NCBI GenBank assembly: GCA_030762895.1
Contig: CM061065.1
Coordinates: 66,386,200-66,450,199, forward strand
DNA from: Sophora flavescens
Lineage: Eukaryota > Streptophyta > Magnoliopsida > Fabales > Fabaceae
Length of the DNA: 64,000 nucleotides
Direction: 5' to 3'
Shown here one piece after another: positions 58,098 through 64,000 of the stretch (the stretch's first letter is position 1; each line of letters starts with the position of its first letter). Made by a program: the position numbers and the translations under genes. A model generated the notes under the pieces. It had not been told where the DNA came from. It was given only the letters and a program-made list of their open reading frames with translations, and did not search any database.

Positions 58098-59699
58098 CTA
58101 AAAGCACGCACATATCCGGTACAAGAAGAAAAGAACAGAACATACAGACGTGCAAGAGTGAGATACCGTCATAAGATATATCCCACAATAACCATATACA
58201 TGATACATACATCACATAATCATATAAGCAGTTAAATCATGCATATACATAACATAACAATGTTATATCAAAGGGTCTCAAACCCGCACAGTCAATCTTT
58301 GAAAATATGCATGGTACTTCAATATCAAGCTCTAACTTAATCTCATGAGATATCAACACCGTTTTCCACTGAAGAAGAATTAGAGTTGGTCAATCTCTAG
58401 CCCACCAGACAGTTGCCTCCATACCTCATGCATTTAAGGTCTCAGGACGAGCAACATCACATGTGCCTCTGAACCGGTCACATGGACTGACTCCCAGATA
58501 CCACCTTGTATATGATATGTAAGAAAGCACGTCTGCATGGGGAAATGCACATGAGAAAATATTTTATTCAAAAGGTTTTCTTTGTGTTCAATCTTTTTCG
58601 CTGTCGCAGTTCAAAGCTAACGACTTGATCATCATTTCCCCATCACTTGAAAACTCAAACATAGGATACACAGTCCGAATGCTCAATCACAACGCCCGAG
58701 ACCGATGCCGCAGTCAAGGGTTGTGGTCATATAAATCACTTATGCTTTTATTCATGTTTTGAACTTATCATGATAAGGACAATAGCCCACAACAACGAAA
58801 TCAGAACGCACTGTCCTCGATTTCGAGAATTGGACTCTCAGTCCAAAACATCATGAATAGGACTCATGGCCCCGAATTAACACCGATTCAAGATCACATG
58901 CGTGTAACTGAATACTAGAGGCGACATATCACATATTAGATTCTCTTTCTTAAGTACTTATTTTTTGTCCTGTGAAAATCAAATTCAAAACCGAATCCTT
59001 GATAACCTATCCAGGCTATCGGAAAGTTTCTAAAACATTTAGGAGAAAACCTTTTCTTTGAAAATCTTTTATAAAGCATCTTTGAAATACTTTTATCTTT
59101 GAAAATCCGCAATAGGATATTTCCAAATAATCTTGAAAGTTTTCACTTGAAGACACATAGTTCAAAAAGGATTTTTCTCTTGTATAACAATAGTTCACCA
59201 AAACCATTTAAACATTTAAAGAAAGTACTTTAAGTTAAGGAGCTTTTGGAAAAGAACACCAATCCTTTCATCTTCAAAGATTATTAAGTTTTTTAATACT
59301 TATAATAGTTGAGCACAGACACAAGTCTGGCTTAGCAAACTTTCAATCAACAACAATATATATTCTCAGTTCAATGCTAATATCACAATTGAAAGCAGTT
59401 CATCACAAATATGCATTATAACATTTAGAACAAGCACAATTCAACATCAAATAATAGCATAACAGTTCATGTACATTAGATAACCAAGTAAGCTCAATCA
59501 ACATATAAATATCCAGTTAAACACATACACACATGCATACAGTTATTGAATATCTTTAGGAAATCCCCTCTTACCTCACGTCAGAGTTAAGAGTTTTGGA
59601 TTTGAAAAAAAGGTTCACGAACGTCCTGGCTTCTCCGGCGATGGAAGTCTAAGGTTATCAACATAAAATCACAAGTTAAAAAAAATTAACTCGAGAAAA

Positions 59700-60600
59700 C
59701 TAACAACAAGGTATAGGTTCGGTTCATACAATAAACTAGGATTAGGGGTTTTCAAAATTTATGCGACTCTTGGATTTATGATCCTTAAGTGCTAGAAGTT
59801 CATAAACAACAATCTTTTAACAAAGTTGAATTAAAAATCCCACTAAGTACTTGACATATGGTTTCGGCCAAGCATAGGTAAATAGGCTAGGAATTTCTAA
59901 ACTTTCCAACCTCTTTAGGTTAGCATCCATACATAGTAAGGAGCTTGAAACCATGATCATTTCGGAAAATGGAAAAATCAAATGTCTTAGACCATGAACT
60001 CTTAGGTTCGGCCTAAACAAGTTTGTGAGGTTAGAGATCTTTAAATCATCCAATCTTTTGTACATAGCATCCTTTAACATGAAGGAGCTTTAATCCATAA
60101 TCATCTGGGAAAACAAAATAAAATAACACATCCTAGGTCAAATGTTACATTCGGTCATCATAGGTAAATAAAGCAAGAAAATATTTTAAACCTTCCAATC
60201 ACTTAGACGTAGCATCCTTTAACATAAGGAGCATTTTAGTCCATGATCACTTTAGAAAACAAAATTCAACATCTTTACCATAACCATTTAAGGTTTCGGG
60301 CTTTTCAAGAAATAGGGGTTAGAAATCTTCAAACTTTAAAATCTCTTGGACTTAACATCCTTCTATATCAAGGAGTCTTAATCCATGATCATTTTGGAAA
60401 ACAAAACTTAAACACCATTGCCTTAAAACTCATTGGTTTTGGTCTTTACATAAAAATAGGGTAAAAATCTTTAAACTTTCCAATCATTTAGACATAGAAT
60501 ACTTTAACATAAGGGAGCCTTGGTCCATGATTATCTTGGAAATGAAACTCAAATACAAACTCATACATGTAAAAGTTGAAACAAGATTCACCTAAACCAT
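59700..60600. repeat. Diverged ~120-bp tandem repeats in the long LTR
   Basis: A unit containing CATCCTTTAACATAAGGAGC, then CCATGATCA and TTGGAAAAC, recurs about six times near 59920-59970, 60065-60110, 60210-60260, 60355-60400 and 60490-60545. Amplification of this unit explains part of the extra LTR length. Confidence 0.7.
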
Positions 60601-60982
60601 ATACATGGTTTCAGCCTCCTTAGGAAGAAGGGGTTAGTAAACTTTGTTTTACATAACCTTTTAGTATGTGGTAGTATGAGTAAATACAAGAATATAGAAA
60701 ATTGTTTCAACTCAAAAGGAGTTTTCTACCATTTTTGAGAGGTTTTAGAAGTTAAAAGCACATAAAGGACATATGAAGAAAACTTTGAAACAAAAGATGA
60801 AACTTCGAAAAAGAACTACATAGAAGTATTACCCTTAACAAGATGAACAAATTTGATGAAGAACTCTAAGAGAAAAGCTTGATAAAAGTGTAAACTTTGT
60901 AAGAGAGAAGAAGAAGAAGAAATGTAGTAAAGTGTAAATGTGAGAAATGGAGGAAAGTGATGAAGTGTGGAAATGAAGAGTG

Positions 60983-60990
60983 TTTATAGA
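60983..60990 (-). promoter_or_regulatory. TATA box of the long LTR
   Basis: The minus strand reads CTCTCTATAAACACTC, followed by a CT-rich leader-like stretch (60960-60840) rich in TTCTTC. Confidence 0.55.
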
Positions 60991-61552
60991 GAGTGAGAGG
61001 AGAGGGTCATGGTTTTGGGAGAGGAAGAAAGAAGGGAAGAAAGAAGGTGGGTTTCTTGTAGAAAGGATAAGGAGTTAAGGTGATGTGATGTGATTCGAGA
61101 GAGAAACATGAAAAAGTGATATTTTTGAAAACAAAGTCATGATTCACCTTTTGAGGTGTGTCATAACCTTCACATCAAGTCATTTCATCCTCTTGATGCT
61201 CTGCTCCATTGCGAACAAGATTTGGCCGGGAAATCCCTAAGATTTGGCCCTCAACAAGATTTTTCGAAAAACTCCAAACCCACACAAAAAATCATAAAAA
61301 CACTAACTGTCTCGTTCAGGAATTAAAATTTGGTCTCTAGCTCAGTAAACTTGTCCTGACCGCGAGGACCCAGACCAGTTTTCGTCTGAATTTTCGGCCG
61401 AAAATTTTACTGTGACTTCATACGGTAAAACAACACAAGAAAATGATTTTATCAAAAATAAACACATTAAAGCATGTATTTACTGATAAAGAAGCATACG
61501 AAAAACAGGGTGTTAAAACTCTACCCCTCTAAAAAGAATTTCGTCCTCGAAA

Positions 61553-62062
61553 TTACGTACGTTGAAATAACTCAAGGTACTGCAACTTCATCTTCTCCTC
61601 AGCTTCCCACGTTGCTTCTCTGGTTCTCTCATTCCAGATGACTTTGACCAAAGGAATTTTCTTACCTCTGAGCTGCTTTGTCATCCTATCCGCGATTCGT
61701 GCTGGCGAAGTCATAAAGGACAGGTTCTCTTTTAATTGTACTTTGTCAGGCTTTATGATATGTGATGGATCATGAATGTATTTTCTTAACTGAGAGACAT
61801 GAAAGACATCATGGATATTGGAGAGAAAGGGTGGTAAAGATATTTTATAAGCTATTGGACCTACATGACGAAGAATTTGGGAGGGTCCAATGAACCTTGG
61901 AGTAATCTTTCTGGACTTTAGTACTCTGCCAATCCCAGTCGTTAGCGTAACTCTCAAGAATACATGTTCGCCTTCCTCAAACTCTAGAGGTCGTCGTCTC
62001 TTGTCCGTGTAGCTCTTCTGTCGGCTCTGAGTAGTCCTCATTTTCTCCTGGATCATCTTCAC
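61553..62062 (-). CDS. Integrase C-terminus: GPY/F and chromodomain-like module
   Basis: A 169-codon open frame. SYTDKRRRPLEFEEGEHVFL and PRFIGPSQILRHVGPIAY form the GPY/F module; FHVSQLRKYIHDP follows, then QLRGKKIPLVKVIWN and ATWEAEEKM, the chromodomain-like tail. The module targets integration and is intact here; it would be the end of the Pol polyprotein. It is separated from the core by a stop near 62063, so it is probably not translated as such. Confidence 0.85.
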   Translation of the reverse strand: MKMIQEKMRTTQSRQKSYTDKRRRPLEFEEGEHVFLRVTLTTGIGRVLKSRKITPRFIGPSQILRHVGPIAYKISLPPFLSNIHDVFHVSQLRKYIHDPSHIIKPDKVQLKENLSFMTSPARIADRMTKQLRGKKIPLVKVIWNERTREATWEAEEKMKLQYLELFQRT

Positions 62063-62065
62063 CTT

Positions 62066-62640
62066 TTATGTCATTTGTTGCATGGAGTCTGGACCCAACA
62101 TCAAACTCTCACCATCCTGATACCAACACAAAGGCGTTCGACATCGTCGACCATATAGGGCTTCATAAGGTGTCATTCCAATGCTTGAATGGAAACTATT
62201 ATTGTAGTTGAATTCTATCAACGGTAGGGACTCGTCCCAACCCCTGACATCCTCCAAAACACAAGCTCTCAGCAAGTCCTCTAGTGACTGGATTGTCCTT
62301 TCCGTTTGTCCATCAGTCTGCGGATGATATGCGGAACTCAATCTGAGTTTCGTTCCAAGCGATTTTTGCAAACTCTACCAAAACCTCGATGTAAACCGCG
62401 GGTCTCGGTCTGAAACAAAGCTAGAAGGCACACCATGCAGTCTAACAATCTCTCTTATGTACAGTTGGGTTAACTTCTCCATAGAGTATCTCATATTGAT
62501 TGGAAAAAAGTGAGCTGACTTAGTCAGTCAGTCCACTATTACCCATATAGCCTCATAACCCTTCTTAGTCCTTGGTAAACTGGTCACGAAATCCATCGAG
62601 ATTCCATCCCATTTCCATTCTGGAATATCTAAAGACTGTA
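62066..62640 (-). pseudogene. Integrase catalytic core
   Basis: 62640-62372 shows WDGISMDFVTSLPRT (first catalytic Asp), then VD followed by TGA where Arg is expected (CGA to TGA), VSDRDPRFTSRFW (second Asp) and a TAG. The open part 62371-62066 holds AYHPQTDGQTERTIQSLE (catalytic Glu) and PYEALYGRRCRTPLCW. All three catalytic residues remain; two stops and one at the end break the frame. Confidence 0.88.
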
Positions 62641-62644
62641 ACAT

Positions 62645-63133
62645 TCATGTTGGTTTCTGGTGTTTCACTTTGGCTTTCTGACATACCAAACAAGAAGCGA
62701 CGTATTCCATTACATCTCTCTTCATCTCATACCACCAGTAAAACTTCTTAAGATATTGATACATATTCGTGTCCCCTGGGTGCATACTCAACCTGCTATT
62801 ATGAGCCTCTTCTAAAATCAGCTTTCTCAGCTCAGCATCATTAGGTACACAGATTCTCTCGCCAAACCTCAAGATTCCATCTGTTCCTTCTCTAAACTCT
62901 GACAGAGCTCCTTGACGTACTAAGTCTCTTTCTGTTTGCAGATACTGATCAGTCTCTTGCTTCTCCTTTATCTGCTCCATCAATCCATTTGACACGGTGG
63001 TCTTGTTCAGACACAGTTCTCCTGGCGTACTCTCAACTGACAAACTTAGATCTCGGAATTGTTCCAGCAATTCCTTCTCTTTAACCATCATCACTGATGC
63101 TTGAATTGGCTTCCTGCTCAAGGCATCAGCCAC
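62645..63133 (-). pseudogene. RNase H end and integrase zinc domain
   Basis: Starts in MADALSRKP, the last RNase H motif with its Asp intact, then a variable linker, GILRFGERICVPNDAELRK, and the HHCC zinc domain with H..RLSMHPGDTNMY.. and CLVCQKAK. It is open for 162 codons. The preceding RNase H part is shifted in frame near 63160-63235. Confidence 0.85.
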
Positions 63134-63234
63134 TACATTCGCCTTGCCAGGGTGATCTGTAGTTGAAAGTCATAATCCTTCAGGAATTCTAACCAACGTC
63201 TCTGATGCATATTCAACTCCTTCTGATTAAACAG

Positions 63235-64000
63235 TTACTTCAAGCTCTTATGGTCATTGAAAACATTAAAAGTAGCCCCGTAGAAGTAATGTCTCCAGAT
63301 TTTTAAAGCAAAGACCACAACAGCTAGTTCTAAATCTTGCGTCGGATAGTTCCTCTCATGAATCTTCAACTTCCTCGAAGCATAAGCTACAATTTTACGA
63401 TTTTGCATCAGCACACAGCCCAAACCTTGATGCGAAGCATCACAGTAAACCTTAAAAGATTCCTTGGGATCAGGTAGGATCAATACCGGTGAGGTTGTCA
63501 ACCTCCTTTTCAGCTCTTGGAAGCTTCTCTCACAGGCTTCTGTCCACATGAACGCTTGGTCCTTACGAGTCAACTGGGTGAGAGGTCCTACAATCTTGGA
63601 AAATCCCTCAATGAACCTCCTGTAGTAGCCAGCCAAACCCACAAAACTACGAATTTCTGTTGCCGTTGTCGGTCTTTCCCATTCCAAAACAGCCTCGACC
63701 TTCGTTGGATCCACAGCGATTCCTTCGCGGGATATTACGTGACCCAAGAATTGAACTTGATCCAACCAAAACTCACACTTCTCTGGTTTCGCATAGAGCT
63801 GCTTCTCTCTCAGGATCTGAAGAACAATACTAAGGTGTTCAACATGAGTCTCCTTGTCCGGAGAATATATCAGAATGTCATCAATGAAGACGACTATGAA
63901 CTGATCCAAAAAAGGACGGAAGATCCTATTCATATATAGTCCATGAATATAGCAGGTGCATTCATCACTCCAAACGACATCACCAAATACTCATAATGCC
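63235..64000 (-). pseudogene. Gypsy reverse transcriptase (C-terminal part) and RNase H
   Basis: At the window edge, YEYLVMSFGVMNAPAIFMDY is followed by a 2-base insertion near 63937, then the frame from 63933: FIVVFIDDILIYS (catalytic F-I-D-D intact), KCEFWLDQVQFLGHVIS, RSFVGLAGYYRRFIEGFS, then RNase H with FKVYCDASHQGLGC, ERNYPTQDLELAVVVFAL and FNDHKSLK, where a stop cuts it. Unlike its relative at 44761-45428 it has the full connection between ILIYS and KPEKCEFW. Confidence 0.88.

Larger units (their letters stand above)
56200..61517 (-). repeat. Long 3' LTR of a second chromovirus
   Basis: In sense it starts TTTAACACCCTG (a mutated TGTAACACCC, 61517) after a polypurine tract and ends GGGTGTCACA (56200). 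At about 5.3 kb it is twice the length of the other Tekay LTRs. 56200-57190 matches their terminal ~1.0 kb; 57190-61500 does not. It holds a TATA box (60983-60990), a donor GTGAG|GTAAGAGG near 59575, an internal frame (58097-57597) and an acceptor TTTATGCAG|AGGATGG at 56524. 59700-60600 has several diverged repeats of a CTTTAACATAAGGAGC-type unit of about 120 bp. Confidence 0.75.
61518..64000 (-). mobile_element. 3' half of a second chromovirus (Ty3/Gypsy), continues past window
   Basis: Minus-strand pol from RT to integrase, a polypurine tract (AGAGGGGTAGAGT, about 61518-61530), then the long LTR. The 5' part lies beyond 64000. RT, RNase H and integrase are better preserved than in the element at 40452-55045 but still broken. 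Confidence 0.88.

Overview
The window is nuclear DNA of a flowering plant, probably a eudicot, taken from a repeat-rich and AT-rich intergenic region. The evidence is the density of plant-type LTR retrotransposons (Athila, Tekay-like chromovirus and SIRE-like Copia), tRNA-iMet and tRNA-Asp primer binding sites, a Stowaway MITE and a CACTA transposon. I found no convincing host protein gene, rRNA, tRNA or CRISPR array. The species cannot be named from the sequence alone.

Layout. 1-1983: part of a sense-oriented Gypsy-type LTR or similar flank. 1984-10239: a solo Gypsy LTR on the minus strand with a perfect TGTCG target duplication. A 3'-truncated Athila element (3439-7384) sits inside it, and about 0.5 kb of the host LTR is repeated on both sides. 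10245-12220: five diverged copies of a GGTTCGG-rich repeat separated by TA microsatellites. 12394-14479: a 0.86-kb tandem duplication. 15601-15911: a Stowaway MITE. 17341-19921: a second solo Gypsy LTR, plus strand. 19956-28765: a hAT-like non-autonomous element split by a Copia element on the minus strand (20960-28643, perfect TGAAC duplication) that lacks integrase.

29032-55261 is a nest of at least three levels. The outer element is a SIRE-like Copia on the plus strand with gag, protease, integrase, RT, RNase H and an envelope-like region. A CACTA transposon (36736-38289, AGT duplication) and a Tekay-like Gypsy (minus strand, 40452-55045) have inserted into it. A non-autonomous Athila-type element (45429-50591, ACTAC duplication) lies inside the Gypsy reverse transcriptase. 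That innermost element carries one intact 388-codon frame that is neither gag nor pol. 55262-56199 is LTR-like sequence. 56200-64000 is the 3' LTR and the 3' half of pol of another chromovirus on the minus strand, which runs off the window.

All gag/pol genes seen are broken by stops, frameshifts, deletions or active-site changes. The most interesting signals are the intact cysteine-rich frame of the innermost element, a repeated promoter, splice-donor, splice-acceptor and micro-exon arrangement inside several Gypsy LTRs, and clusters of short palindromic or tandem motifs in the LTRs of otherwise unrelated families.
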